Assembly: GCF_918797505.1 (NCBI RefSeq)
Contig: NC_092797.1
Location: 16,195,372 to 16,259,371 of the forward strand
DNA from: Bemisia tabaci
Taxonomy: Eukaryota > Arthropoda > Insecta > Hemiptera > Aleyrodidae
Reading direction: 5' to 3'
DNA length: 64,000 bases
Notes under the pieces: model-generated
Database searches by the model: none
Told to the model about the DNA's origin: nothing
What the model saw: only the letters and a program-made list of their open reading frames with translations
Shown here: in pieces, positions 1 through 11,090 of the stretch
How positions within the stretch are numbered: the first letter of the stretch is position 1
Layout: every line of letters starts with the position of its first letter
Made by a program: the position numbers and the translations under genes

Positions 1-60
1 TGCAACATTGTTCTCTTTCCTTTTTGGCGCATATTTTCGAATCCCCTCCCAAAGATAAAC

Positions 61-321
61 TTGATTGCATTTTGCAAAAAGGAACCACCAGCATTGCAAT
101 GTTGCTAAGATTGTGCAACTTCTTTTGTCTTGGAGGAAAACCCCGATTATCCATTCACAGTTTCTATTTTACTCGCCAAAAACTGTAAATTTAAGACAAA
201 AATTACCATCTAAATTTCATAGTTTTTCACGATTTCCGCAATTTTATTGCAAAAAATGAAGTTGCACAATCTTAACATCATTGCAATGCTAGTGGATCCT
301 TTTTGCAAAATGCAATCCAAC
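61..321. mobile_element. MITE-like terminal inverted repeat element
   Basis: The left part, beginning near TTGATTGCATTTTGCAAAAA and running through GATTGTGCAACTTC, is repeated in reverse complement on the right (GAAGTTGCACAATC to TTTTTGCAAAATGCAATCC). The paired arms are each about 65-70 bp around an AT-rich centre. No transposase is encoded. A short open frame inside it is not considered a gene. Confidence 0.75.
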
Positions 322-1046
322 TATGTTTTGTGCCTGAAGTGTTTTTTAAGGCGCAATTAGTGGGATCAGAGGAAGTTTCGTTGCTTTCGGATTTTCTCGT
401 ATCTTTTATTCACTTTTCGTACACGCGAGTAATTAACCTTGCACAACCAACCTAAAAATGCGACGTCCAGATGTACTTCATTTCAGTTCTGTTGCGTTTC
501 TTCGGTTGATGTCGTTGAATCAGCTAACAACAAAAGGAAAGGCAGTCAGAAGCAATCGACTAGAGGAAATCTCCGCTGTCAAGGATGCCGTACTTTGGCG
601 CGTATGAGCTTTATTGTATAGGGTTCGAGTCATGAATTGCCAATATGAATAAGTCATAAGTCGTAATAAAAAATGCAGTCGAGAAATCGCCGAACGCCGT
701 TGTAAATACTGTCGCAGACTTTCTGACGGCGATCGCGCATGCGTCGTCCTCCATGGTTTCCAGATTGAGCGGACTCACAAGTCGACGGGAAAAAACAATT
801 CACCTTATATTAAGTCATTCTAAGATTTTAAAATAAAAAAAAAATAAAATATGATTTTATTCTGCGCATATTTATTTTACATTAGAGTGAGCCTTGATGG
901 GGGAAGTCCAACGTGACCTTTGAATGGAATGTGTATGAAGAATTTTGTTAGAAGTGTTATAGATCCATAGATTCATCGTATATAAATACCACATCACTTT
1001 CAATCTCTTGATTTTCCGTCACAAGATTTCTTCACGGATGATTTAC
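322..1046. other. Stretch with one weak small open frame
   Basis: The only thing of note is a 49-codon plus-strand frame (ATG at 458, stop at 605-607) whose product contains GKAVRSNRLEEISAVKDAVL. The composition is protein-like and a TTCATTTCAG acceptor-like site lies just inside it, but two frames are open here and neither is supported by length. No repeat was recognised. Confidence 0.2.
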
Positions 1047-1171
1047 TTGGACGTATTTCTATCAAACGGAACAATGTGCATTATGACGTGAGCCCTGTTA
1101 TTCACATATTCTTATGGGTCTTAGGGTTCATGTCTTAATGCACATAGTTCCGTTTGATAGAAATACGTCCA
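1047..1171. mobile_element. Foldback MITE, family F copy 1
   Basis: Hairpin element. TTGGACGTATTTCTATCAAA at the left matches the reverse complement at the right end (TTTGATAGAAATACGTCCA). The next inner part, GGAACAATGTGCATTATGAC, is also mirrored. Closely related to the copy at 3536-3661 and a deletion derivative at 6491-6571. Confidence 0.85.
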
Positions 1172-1184
1172 TTTATATCGACGT

Positions 1185-1405
1185 GGTATGGGAAAACGGG
1201 ACGAATTGTGGCCGGCCCCCAATTTTTGAGATCGAATCTTACTTTATTGGATGAAATGGTCATTCCTAATTTATTGTGGCCACACCTCTACTCGTTGTGA
1301 CCAATGATGACTAGTTTTAGCCAAACCCCAATAAATCGGAAATAATTAGGAATGATCATGTCATCAAACAATCACACACGGACCCCTAACTCACTTTTCG
1401 TGTAA
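1185..1405. mobile_element. MITE-like, family H copy 1
   Basis: Contains the family H core in mirrored form: TTTATTGGATGAAATGGTCA on the left and CCAATAAATCGGAAATAATT on the right. The end reads TTTTCGTGTAAAT. Related elements lie at 4254-4490 and 18285-18495. Outer boundaries are approximate. Confidence 0.5.
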
Positions 1406-2236
1406 ATGGCAAATTTTGATGGTAGTATAGTACCGCCAAAATTCTGTGCATTTACGTCTCCGAAAGTCCAACTTTTAATTTTCGCAAGACGCATTCGTTG
1501 GGATTTTAAAGTTGTTTTTAAAGCTAAAGCTACTAGCACTTAAGAAGAAACAAGATGAAATAAATTAGCGAAAATTTTTTGTAAGTTCATGCTTCTTTTG
1601 CTCTCCATTGAGCACATCGTGTTCTTGCCGCTAAGAAATGACAGCGGTTTATACTTTGAGCTTGCAACCATGCCTCCTGGCCTAAGCGCGGAAAGAACTT
1701 GGAAAGACAAATGCCTGCGAAGATCGGCGAACTCTGTTTGCTAACACCGTAACGCTAATGTCAAGACAGCGTGGCCGTTTGTAACGAGAAACGATGCGAA
1801 TTTTTGCGTAGAAGCGATCGGAAAATCATAACATTATCCCCTACGAGTCTCAACACCGGTGTGAGCTTGCCATACTGTGCACTAAGGAATTTTTTTCTAA
1901 CTTAAATCAATTTGATTTTTCAAACATATTCAAACGCACATGGCAATGGCATATGGTGTGTGCGAGTTCATTGGTTTTTACGGGAGGGGAAATAACAAAA
2001 TTCCGTGCTCGCTGAGGTGCCATTAGCATGAATGTGGCCATTTCTGTTAGGTTGGAGCTCGATCCCGCATATATTCAATTGCGAAAAAATTCGATTCTTC
2101 CCCTGTAACTGTGTTTGCAGTCGTCCTCACCACAGTTCACGTCCGTAGGCGTAAATAGAGTAAAAGCGGTGCGACGGTGCGTGTAGGTAATGGAATATCT
2201 GCAGTTTTTATCATACGTTTTTTGAAACGAAGGAGT
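1406..2236. other. No recognised feature
   Basis: Mixed-composition sequence with no convincing open frame, RNA gene or repeat. Confidence 0.5.
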
Positions 2237-2401
2237 CAGTGGCTTGGCGTGCTTTGCGATACATCGATTGTTATGCCATGTAAACCTATGAAAATGGATC
2301 GATAAACAGGGTGTTCGCAGCGAACACCTCAATAATCGATTCTTTACCACAGGTTTAAATGGCATAACAATCGATGTATCGCAATTCACGCCACGCCACT
2401 G
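2237..2401. mobile_element. hAT-type MITE, family C copy 1
   Basis: Terminal inverted repeats begin CAGTGGC and end GCCACTG. Inner mirrored blocks contain ATCGAT and AAACCTATG, with a central GGTGTTCGCAGCGAACACC palindrome. Flanks GAAGGAGT and GAAGGAGC form a 7/8-matching 8-bp target duplication, the length made by hAT transposases. Confidence 0.85.
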
Positions 2402-3535
2402 GAAGGAGCTGATAGAAGATTAAAGGAAATTCTAATATAAATACCGTTGGTTTTTCATAAAATCTCTCAATAATATGTTTTGATTCATCCTTAATTGTAT
2501 GTAAAACTCAGTGATGAGCGGTGGTCTTTCATACTTTTACATATTTCCTAAACATTTTGTATATAATCAAATTATTGTGCTTGTATTTCAACCTAAAAAA
2601 AACTCAATCACAAAATTGTTGCATTAAATTTATAGAATATTTTGAAGGTAGGGAGATCTAATAGTTCAACTTCAAAATCTTTTTAATTATCTTCAATTAG
2701 GAATGCCTGCAGTCGCGGGATAAATTAATAACTATTTTATTCTGTTTTGATGCGATAGATGATCTCTACTGCAATCATTTATTTTTCGATACCTAAATTT
2801 AAAAAATGCATATCCGATTACAGCGTTGTGAATTTCTACGCGCGTTGCATTTTCTTTTTAAAAAGCACCAACTACGACATAACAGCAACAATCAACTAAC
2901 TAGCAGGTTTTTCTGTGAATTTTTTCCACTCATGCAAATACATTCATAGATAATTCCAAATACATATTTAGATCAGTTCTTTTAATCGTTAAAATGAGTC
3001 AGACATAATCAAAGGTTTTCAAACGTTGCATTAAAAGTGCGCATTTTTTTTTTTTACCTCACCCGTAGTCTCACGGCCACAGATTAGCGGTAATGCATAA
3101 CCAGGATTTTTAAAGCGCTTTGGAAAATGACACATTCAATATTATTTTTACATAGCTTTTTGTCCTTGTTCTATCGATGAGAATCAATCAATCTAGTTCA
3201 GCTGGTTATAGTTAACAAGGCAACTTGCACATTATGGGACGTTAAACATCCGTCTTGCTAAATTAATTGTTGCGTACGTGCATCATATAAATTACCTATC
3301 CAAGGCTTAACAAGACGATCGGTCCGATATCATAAAATGGGCGGTGAAAAAATGTGGTATAAGTGGAGGATAGAATAAAGTGTTGAGCATCGATGAAAGA
3401 GCGAAACACCTCTCCTCTCATTGAAGTGAATTTAAATTCCCTGACCTTGGATGAGCGCTCGGACGTTTAGCATGAGTTCGGAGAAAAGAGATCGATTTGT
3501 AGAAAGAGGAGCCTAGCTGGATCGAAAGCCACCAA
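2402..3535. other. AT-rich stretch, no gene seen
   Basis: AT-rich sequence without a supported open frame or repeat. A minus-strand open frame near its left edge is produced by the adjacent family C element. Confidence 0.5.
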
Positions 3536-3661
3536 TTGGACGTATTTCTATCAAACGGAACTATGTGCATTAAGAAATGAGCCTTGAGACCCATAAGAAT
3601 GCATGCATACCAGGGCTCACGTCATAATGCACATAGTTCCGTTTGACAGAAATGCGTCCAA
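3536..3661. mobile_element. Foldback MITE, family F copy 2
   Basis: TTGGACGTATTTCTATCAAA at the left is mirrored at the right as TTTGACAGAAATGCGTCCAA, with CATAGTTCCG also in both arms. It aligns with the copy at 1047-1171 over its whole length, with its centre inverted. Confidence 0.85.
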
Positions 3662-3809
3662 TTGAGGATCGATTAAGATTCCAGCTGGAAAAATTAAAAA
3701 ATTCCGATGAGCAGAGCGAGGTTTTTCACGGCTACGGTGTTCACTGTTTCTCGGTTTTGCGCATGATTTTTTTCCGCGCAGATATGCAGCTGCGCCGTTG
3801 TCGCTTCTG

Positions 3810-4218
3810 CACTGAAAAAAATCTCGGTGTATTTACTAAAAAAGGGGTAAAATTACCAAGAATTCAGGGTTCTATTTGATCCCAGTTTTTCTTGGTAAAA
3901 TTACCATTTATGAAATTGGTAATTTTGCCGAGAAATCTCGGTAAAATTATTGAACTTTCTCGGCAATTTTATTGGACCTTGGTAAAAACGCCAATATTAT
4001 TTATCGACTGTGGTAGAATTACCGAGATAAAATTGCAAAGTTACCGGGAATTGATTACCAATGAAAGTGGTATGCTCACCTGAAAAAACAGTAAAAATAC
4101 CGGTTTTTAGGTAAGCTTACCAGTCTGTCTTGGTAAAATTACCAATAATTGGTAAAAAAGTGAGATGGTAAAGGTACCAACGGACTTTAGTAAAAACGCC
4201 GAGAATTTGTTTTCAGTG
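3810..4218. mobile_element. MITE-like element full of GGTAAAATTACC motifs (family G)
   Basis: Bounded by CACTGAAAA and TTTTCAGTG. The interior carries many variants of TTGGTAAAATTACC and its complement, so it is internally self-complementary over about 400 bp. Short plus-strand open frames inside it are a by-product of the repeats. Confidence 0.6.
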
Positions 4219-4253
4219 AGATTTTGGGTTCGTGTGAGTCTTACCCTCCCGGG

Positions 4254-4490
4254 ACTACACGAAGAAGAAAGTTTAAGGAGTTATTCCCAGTAATTATTTT
4301 GCTACCCCAATTTATTGGACGATATGGACATTTCCAATTAATGTGTGTAGTACTAGTACTGCAACTCAAGTTGGGGATGGGATAGTACCGCAACACGTGG
4401 GTTAGTGACCTAATTTATTGGGGCACTACCATAATTAGTTGGAACTGTCCAAGTTGGGATTCAAACCCTACCTCTTTTTTCCGTGTAGAC
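4254..4490. mobile_element. MITE-like, family H copy 2
   Basis: Begins ACTACACGAAGAAGAAAG and ends TTTTTTCCGTGTAG. The mirrored inner blocks are CCAATTTATTGGACGATATG and AATTAGTTGGAACTGTCCAA. The ends resemble those of the elements at 30521-30810 and 62527-62831. Confidence 0.65.
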
Positions 4491-6444
4491 ACTAGTCCGT
4501 GCTTATACCTACAACATACAGGTAGTGCCTTTTGGTGTACCGTCGGTGGTGTTTTCCTCAACATAACTAATCCAAGCTTAGGTTGCATTGGAATTTAGCA
4601 AACAATTTAATGAATATGCAACCAGGATATTTTTTCGTTCATTTTTGTTGACGTGAAGAAAAAATCTGAACATTTTCAAACGGATTAAACAGTCCTGCAC
4701 TCTTAACTACAAACATGTTTACATAAATCACCAGTGCAACGCTCATTGAAAGCAATGACGCAGTTACTCCGGCTCTCAACCTTTTAATTTAATGCATTCA
4801 TTTTTCCGAAAGCAAAGTTCAGGGGTGAGGGAAAAAATTGAATCCACCATTCAGTTTCCTCAGTTCCCATATGATTCTATTTTTATTGGAAAAATATTTT
4901 AATGAATAATGTAGATACAGAGAGACCTTTTAACTTCTGTGTGTGACAAAGGGACAAAAGCACAAGCAATAAAAGTAGCAAAAATTTTCAACACTTGTCT
5001 AGTGTCACGCGAATGAAACCTGATACTTTCTTTTCGGAAAAGCAAATACGACTTTAACTTTTAACAGTGTCAAAGTAAGTTACGTTTAGAATTTTTCGGT
5101 TAATGCCTGTTCATTCTTGGAGCCCAGCGGAACATCATTCAAAAGTGGGGAAAAAGTAAAAATACATTATAATTTTTGGTAAATGAAAGTTCGGGAAATT
5201 TTGGAGAAAAGGTTGGTTTGCATGTTGGTGAGCAGTCTCAGAACTATCCAATAACTGATTACTTTGCATAGTAGAGGATGTTTCTTGGAAAAAGGGCCCA
5301 CATTGAAAAATCGCGATTGGGAAAAATGTATTTTTTTATATTCCGGTCATTGTCGGTGACTTACATCGGAAATTTGCGTCCAAGCTCTCTTGTAGGTCAC
5401 CGTCACTGGCCAAAAAGTAATTAGAGAAACCGCAAAAGCATTTTTCTCAAACGCGGTTTTTCGTTTTATGCGCTTTCTTTGAAGGCTTTCCAATTGCGCT
5501 GAACACTTACAAACGAAAGAGTGCCAATCCGGGGGGGGGGGGGGGGGATTCAGAGAACAACTGCGTGTATCCTGACAGCTTTTACGATGAGGAAGAAACA
5601 AAATATGTGTGACCCCACTGCCGGTAACACTCGGCGTAGTTTTTTCAAAAGCTCTATAATACAATAGGTCCATACCTACCACTCAGCATGGAGGTTATGT
5701 ATACTAAACTTGCGGCCGGCCTACAGCCCACAGCTCTATTAGTGGCCCCCCTGAATGAAATAAAACACGACTATTAGTCAAGATGAATAGGAGCACCACC
5801 TCGATAGAGGCTCCGACAGTCTGGCGCGGGTTATTTTTCAAGTGTGACCGCGATTGTAAAAGCACCAATCATCGAGTCGGATGTTCCGAAATGAGAAACC
5901 GTTGTCCTCCTCAAGGTCATTGTACCAGGCTCCTCCAGCTCCTGTGGCTCTTAAATCTGCCTCCACTTCTTGTCGAGCTTTGTTGCCGCATCGAGCTGAA
6001 AAATACTTCATTTCCGGAGTAGGTCTCTGGTAGAGTTGGCTGTTTTCTTCGGTGTTCGGCAGCGAGAAGGCACTAGCTTTGACTTGGATTGACCGTCCTA
6101 CCCACACTCTCATCAGGTGTGACGTCTACCGCAGTCCAGCGAGTGGCGACGCGGATGGGTGCCAAAGTGATGGAAAATTGGGAGTTATGTGTTTTACGTG
6201 GGAAAAGTAGTGTTCTGGTTCGTAAGCATTCATATGCATGACGGATGTCTCGATGATTCTGAAGTATGTACGTATACTTTACCAGCGTGGCAAGTTTTTT
6301 AAAAGTTACGGAAAACGTTGGAAAGTCAGGGAATTTTTCCTTTCCCTGAGAAGTTAGGGATTTTAGCCGCGGAACTTAGAAATTTTCTCTCCCGGACAAA
6401 AAATTGGATCCTTGCAAGAGGCTTCATAATTCAAATCTCTTGTG

Positions 6445-6446
<2 letters not shown>
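4491..6446. other. Mostly featureless; G17 tract and a weak minus-strand frame
   Basis: Holds a run of 17 G at 5531-5547. A 91-codon minus-strand open frame (5838-6113) contains KARQEVEADLRATGAGGAWY. It has no recognised domain, and a TATTTTTCAG acceptor-like site inside it makes the frame ambiguous. Confidence 0.3.
5365..5405 (-). CDS. Candidate 41-nt exon (uncertain)
   Basis: On the minus strand, acceptor TACTTTTTGGCCAG precedes a 41-nt open segment read as TVTYKRAWTQISD. Donor GTAAGTCACC follows. Both splice signals are canonical and the peptide looks coding, but a segment this short can occur by chance. No partner exon was identified. Confidence 0.2.

Positions 6447-6485
<39 letters not shown>
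6447..6485. repeat. Poly-T tract of 39 bases
   Basis: Uninterrupted T run directly left of a family F derivative. Reads as poly-A on the minus strand. Confidence 0.9.
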
Positions 6486-6486
<1 letters not shown>

Positions 6487-6490
6487 TGAA

Positions 6491-6571
6491 ACGGACGTAT
6501 TTATGCTAAAAGGAACTATGTTGCCCGCAAACCCTATGCACATAGTTCCTTTTAGAATAATTACGCGTCCA
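6491..6571. mobile_element. Short foldback MITE related to family F
   Basis: GGACGTATTTATGCTAAAAGGAACTATG is mirrored as CATAGTTCCTTTTAGAATAATTACGCGTCC in about 80 bp. It has the same ends as family F but a much shorter centre. Confidence 0.7.
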
Positions 6572-7442
6572 AATCAGGTATGAATCAAAGAAAATAGAAA
6601 TTCGGGGAATTTCCTGTTCAAAAGCCCTGAAAAGTCAAGGAATCTTGAAATTGGAGTAAATTTGTCGCTCTGGTCATAGTCGGGAGAACTAAGTTCGTAG
6701 CCACGCTTCTCATGGCCCGTAAAGAATAATACTGATTTACAGTAGTTTTGGTCAACTGCCTGCATTATGAAATTTAATGGTAATAGTGATTCTACATCGA
6801 GAAAAAGTGTATAAGTATTGTTGGTTAATTGACCCAAAAAATCGTAATTTTCTCACTTTTTGTACAAGGATTATAATTATTTTTTTCCATGTCAGATTCC
6901 TGAAGCTCAGCAATTTTTATCGAAACAAATTTGTTAATAATAAATTGTAACATCTAATGGCATCCAGGTAACTGCGGCAGTACTTTTCTTCACAAATGCA
7001 CTAAAATATCACCCCCCTGCCCTTCAAGATAACCTCAATCGTAGAAAACGCCTCTCTTTTTCAAGAACGCGGCCTTTAACGCCAGTCGATACTAATAAAA
7101 ACCCGATCAAAAATTCTAGATTATCAATGAAATCGCAAACTACGTGTTCATCGCGGCTCTTCCGCGGCGCTGAAAGGCACGTGTCGAATACCGGAACATC
7201 CCACGAAAATCCACTGTCCTACTTTTGATCTCCTCTGCGACTCCGATCCGTTTTTTCTACCGGCATGGTGGGTTAGACAAAAACCTATAAATTTATGGAA
7301 TTCTCAGTCTTTTATTTCCTCCGGTTATTTCCCTTCGGAGTAGCATGAGAGCTAGTTTATCCGTGAAAGATATAACTTCATTAGCGACTTCTTTATTATG
7401 ATTCTATAACACATTGAACATTCCTTAAAAGAATTATGAACT
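6572..7442. other. No recognised feature
   Basis: AT-rich on the left, then mixed composition with a few CpG-rich words near 7150-7260. No gene or repeat is supported. Confidence 0.5.
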
Positions 7443-7628
7443 TCATGATGATATCTCACGGTCGATATCAGTAGCCTGTGGCAAAAGGGTCTTAACAATG
7501 TGTTCCCGTTTTGAGGTGTCCCGGAAAATGCGTAGCCGCTCGGGAGCCCCATCGCTTTCCATAATTTGCAATTTTTGAAGGTTTGCATCCCTCTTCACGC
7601 GTTCGACATCACGATCAACATTTTTCAT
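7443..7628 (-). CDS. Hypothetical short coding segment beside a MITE
   Basis: A minus-strand frame of 61 codons starts at an ATG just outside the family B element and ends with TGA. The product is charged and helix-prone (KNVDRDVERVKRDANLQKLQ, then ERLRIFRDTSKREHIVKTLL). The frame remains open upstream into the MITE, so the MITE may have cut an older exon. No family was recognised. Confidence 0.25.
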   Translation of the reverse strand: MKNVDRDVERVKRDANLQKLQIMESDGAPERLRIFRDTSKREHIVKTLLPQATDIDREISS

Positions 7629-7631
7629 GCA

Positions 7632-7859
7632 CAATTGGAAAAAAAACACATTGGATCTAGAGTCCAGACTCTTAAAAACATCGACAAGAAAAAGTACTCT
7701 TGATTCAATCAGAATCTTTCTTAAATCAAGAACCAAGCCTCTTAATTTCAGCGGATTTCGTTTTGGTTCAACTAAAAATCCGATTGAATCATGAGTATTT
7801 TTTCTTGTCAATGTTTTCAAGAGTCTCGATTCTAGATCCAATGTGTTTTTTTTCCAGTG
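7632..7859. mobile_element. MITE, family B copy 1
   Basis: Left end CAATTGGAAAAAAAACACATTGG and right end CCAATGTGTTTTTTTTCCAGTG are inverted repeats. Inner mirrored blocks read GATCTAGAGTCCAGACTCTT and GACAAGAAAAAGTACTCTTG. About 228 bp with no coding capacity. Confidence 0.9.
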
Positions 7860-8183
7860 TACCTTAAGCTCCTCCGGTACGTATCAAAAATGCAACTAAC
7901 TCGATTTCTCCAAAAATGTTAGTTACGATCCTTTTGCACCACCTTTGAAGAAAGATGCAAGGAACATAGGACGTCCGTCGCCAATACATAGGTTTCTTGA
8001 CGAAGTACAGCCTAAAAATCTATAATACCTACACAAAAAATAATCCCAATTTTCTTTAAGTTTAGTCGTCGCATAACACTAGTTGTGAGATAAACCTCTA
8101 ATACCGAAATGTAGATTTTTACTTATCTCTCTGGTCCCAGTACCCTATACCCCGAAACGAATTTCAGGAGTGTGCTGCGAGAA

Positions 8184-8434
8184 TTGCCTTGCTAAGGAAA
8201 AACGCCGTATGAACTCCCAGGCGTTGCCAAATTTCCTTTGGTAAATCACGATTACCAGGGAAAACTTGTAAATGTTTTTCCTCCAATTTTTTATTTAATT
8301 TTGTTCGCGATTTCACATAAAGTTTCTGAAAATTTTGAGGAAAAGTATTCATAGTTTTCCTAAAAAAAGCATTTTACCGAAGGAAATTTGGCAACTCTCG
8401 AATGTTCATACGGCGTTTTTCCTTAGCACGGCAG
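8184..8434. mobile_element. MITE, family A copy 1
   Basis: Starts near TTGCCTTGCTAAGG and reads AAAAACGCCGTATGAAC inward. The right end CGGCGTTTTTCCTTAGCACGGCAG is its inverted repeat. The interior carries mirrored AATTTCCTTTGGTAAA-type blocks. About 250 bp, as in the other copies. Confidence 0.9.
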
Positions 8435-9074
8435 TATAGCTGCATCATTTCCTAGAATTGTTTCCTCTTAGGAGACATTAGAAAAAACAACGACATTTCG
8501 AGCTATAAATTACCAAATACGTAACGTTTATTCCGTATACACATTTGCAATTTGCCAGGAGCATGTAGTGCGCCAAAGATTCTCTCTTCACATCATTTGC
8601 GTCATAATTTTCGATTGAATGGAGCTTTATCATTTCGCGTCCGTAGTATCCGAAAGTTAACTGTAATTGGACGTAATCGCTGCTTCCTCGCTCCTATGCG
8701 AGCGACTCGCGCTGCATGTCTACACTTCCTGGCGCGGATTGCGAGTGTTCCGCTAATATTTACCGCAAAATCCAGCAAATTCGGCCAAAAATGAGTGAAA
8801 GTCGTTACGCGGCGCCGTGCCAGGAACATGGGGCATATTTGCGGTTTCCGTCGCTGAGGCAACTCGCAAATTGCGAATTTTGGCCCTCGAATCCTTCGAG
8901 TAGTGAATACATGATCATAAGTTTATCGTCTTTGTAATACACCCTGCACTGTTGCCGCAATTTGCAAAATTGTACAGCTCTCCTGTAATTTGCAAAATTT
9001 TGCCGTTCTCCTGTAATTTCTATGATTTGCGAGACTGTATGGTATCCACCGAGAGGAAAATTTTCATGTTCCAG
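8435..9074. other. Overlapping short open frames, no supported gene
   Basis: Moderately GC-rich at 8550-8880 with frames open on both strands, none with a recognisable domain. Two imperfect copies of TTTGCAAAATT followed by CTCCTGTAATTT lie at 8965-9025. Confidence 0.4.
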
Positions 9075-9182
9075 GCTCAGAGTCCGAAAGTCTCGGGTAC
9101 TGGAGCCGTAGCTTTGACTGCGCTGGGTTCGGGTTCAGTGGCCGGAGCAATCGGTGCTACATTCGGAACTTCCGGCCTCTGA
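9075..9182 (+). CDS. Candidate terminal exon (uncertain)
   Basis: Acceptor TTTTCATGTTCCAG is followed by an in-frame segment ending in TGA. The 35-residue peptide is Gly/Ala-rich and fairly hydrophobic (VSGTGAVALTALGSGSVAGA). No upstream partner or poly-A signal was found. Could be chance. Confidence 0.25.
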   Translation, partial: AQSPKVSGTGAVALTALGSGSVAGAIGATFGTSGL

Positions 9183-9951
9183 GCCCGGAACGGACGGTAT
9201 GCTTAGACTGCCTTACGCAGCAAAGACACCGTAACTCCATTTCCGGATGTTAAAATTATTTTTTAAACAAAATTCTCTGTTACAAGAGAACCTGGTCACC
9301 TCCTTCCTTCATATTTTCATCAATATTCCTTAAGGCAATTCACATGGTGTTTCTGAAAGTACAAAATAAGATTTTTCGCATGTCGTGTAGTGGAACATTT
9401 TGTCTGAGGAGAATGTTCCAAATCTGAAATGGAGTTTCGGCGCTTTTTTCTGTGGACGGCAGTAAACAGCCCGTAAGTACGGCTTTCATCGCCGGACTTT
9501 TTTTTCTTAGTGTAGCTTCCCGTAGAGAATTCCCCACCCGAAGGTTGTATTCTGCTCCATAACTCGTTCCAACTGCTTTTTCTCGAAAGCTTGGTTCTTT
9601 TCAAAGTTGTAGAGCACAAAAATGAAAGTCGATTCAACACTGGGGGAGGGGTTGGGGGAGTTTACCGCAAATTTAAATTAGCAGCGTCAGAGGGAAAGAA
9701 AAATGACACTTATTGCGTGGAAATGGTTATTCACCCGCTACGATTGCCAACTCCACGATTCGATTCTCCATGTTGGATTGCCGTGGTCCTCTCAGAGTCA
9801 GAGACGGTCACGAGTGATTTTTCATATTTTTCTGCGTTATAGCGTCTTGACGGCCGCGGCCGGCGTGGAAGTCACGAACGGAGATCCTTGCGAGAGCCTC
9901 CTCGAACTCCTCGGCAGCGCATGGTGGATTGGTGGCGGGGTGGTAGAGGCG
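9183..9951. other. Unassigned, GC-rich at right end
   Basis: From about 9850 the sequence becomes GC-rich and one plus frame stays open (containing LTAAAGVEVTNGDPCESLLE) until it enters the family E element. The GC-rich sequence resumes beyond that element, so the transposon split one island. Confidence 0.35.
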
Positions 9952-10338
9952 CACAGTGGATCGAGTCAATTAGAGAGGTCGGACATGGAATTTTTGACTG
10001 CAACTGCAAATATGATGTTTATTTCGTCACATTTTAAATTTCCTGGGGCGTTTCCAGAAGAAAATTTTACGAGAAAACCAATGAAACCACTTCTAGAACC
10101 TCAAAGTTTTGCCTAAACGCACTGGAAAAAAAAAAAACACTTTGGATCTAGATCCCAGACTCTTGAAAACATTGACAATTGACAAAATACTCTTGATTCA
10201 ATCGAATTTTTGCTCGAATCAAAACGAAATCCGCTGAAACTTAGAGGCTTGATTCTTGATTTAAGCTAGATTCTGATTGAATCAAGCGTACTTTTTCTTG
10301 TCGCTATTTTTAAGAGTTTGGACTCTAGATCCAATGCG

Positions 10339-10374
<36 letters not shown>

Positions 10375-10445
10375 CAGTGCGGAGTTATAAGCGTTTAAAG
10401 TTTCCGAACTTTGTCCGACCTCTCGTGTTGACTCGATCCACTGTG
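9952..10445. mobile_element. MITE, family E copy 1, split by a family B element
   Basis: Begins CACAGTGGATCGAGTCAATT and ends TTGACTCGATCCACTGTG, the family E inverted repeats. Removing the family B insert leaves about 234 bp, the size of the intact copies. Its flanks (AGGCG and CGACG) are a degraded version of the 5-bp target duplication seen at the other copies. Confidence 0.9.
10120..10379. mobile_element. MITE, family B copy 2, nested, with T34 tract
   Basis: CACTGGAAAAAAAAAAAACA at the left and a run of 34 T followed by CAGTG at the right. Inner mirrored blocks match the other family B copies. It sits inside the family E element and is therefore younger. Confidence 0.9.
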
Positions 10446-10660
10446 CGACGGCGGCGGGAGCAAGAGCAGGTCCTTGACACCTCGCGGAGTGGCGGGTCTC
10501 CACCTGCACTCGCGGATCGCGGGTTCGCGGCGCGGATTTGCGACATCGCCGCCGCGGACCCCGGCGAGCCCGGCTTTCAGACCCATTACCGCGCTAATCG
10601 CATGCGCGTCCGCGTTGACAGGTCGATCGGGAAATCCCAGATAAGGGTTCCGGAGAGGTA
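10446..10660. promoter_or_regulatory. GC/CpG-rich island, function unknown
   Basis: Strongly CpG-rich segment (for example GGATCGCGGGTTCGCGGCGC) beside the family E element and continuous with GC-rich sequence left of it. One plus frame stays open to 10661, which GC-rich DNA does easily. It could be a promoter region or a 5-prime exon. Confidence 0.3.
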
Positions 10661-10869
10661 AAAAGAATTAATATTGGGTGCCCCAGAATTAAATGGCTAA
10701 TCTGCAGAAGCGCGATAATACATGTGTCATAATAAGACTATTTAGCAGTGGTGAAGATAGAGGGTGCGGACGGGGGTCGTCTCCCCCTCTTATTACGATC
10801 CAGGAAGGAGGAATTTTTGTACTGGATGTTCCAGGGCAGAATGGCTGCTGCAGAATCGTGTATAATATA

Positions 10870-11090
10870 CAGGGCTACTCAAAAGTTACGCACCACTGGC
10901 CATGAGGGGGGTGGTCATTTGAAATTTTTGAGTTGGCCCCCGCTCTCCTCCCCCCGAGGGGATCCAAAACTGGAAAGTACATAAAAAATGTTCCCCCCTC
11001 GATATGAGGAAAAACGTCTTAATCCGCAAATCGATATCATAATTAGAACTAAAGTTATGACCAGTGGTGCGTGACTTTTGAATAACCCTG
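10870..11090. mobile_element. MITE-like element with CAGGGCTACTCAAAAG ends
   Basis: The left end CAGGGCTACTCAAAAGTTAC and right end GTGACTTTTGAATAACCCTG are inverted repeats, and CACCACTGG is mirrored inside. TA is present on both sides, as Tc1/mariner-type insertion would leave. The middle has mirrored GGGG/CCCC-rich blocks. Confidence 0.75.
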
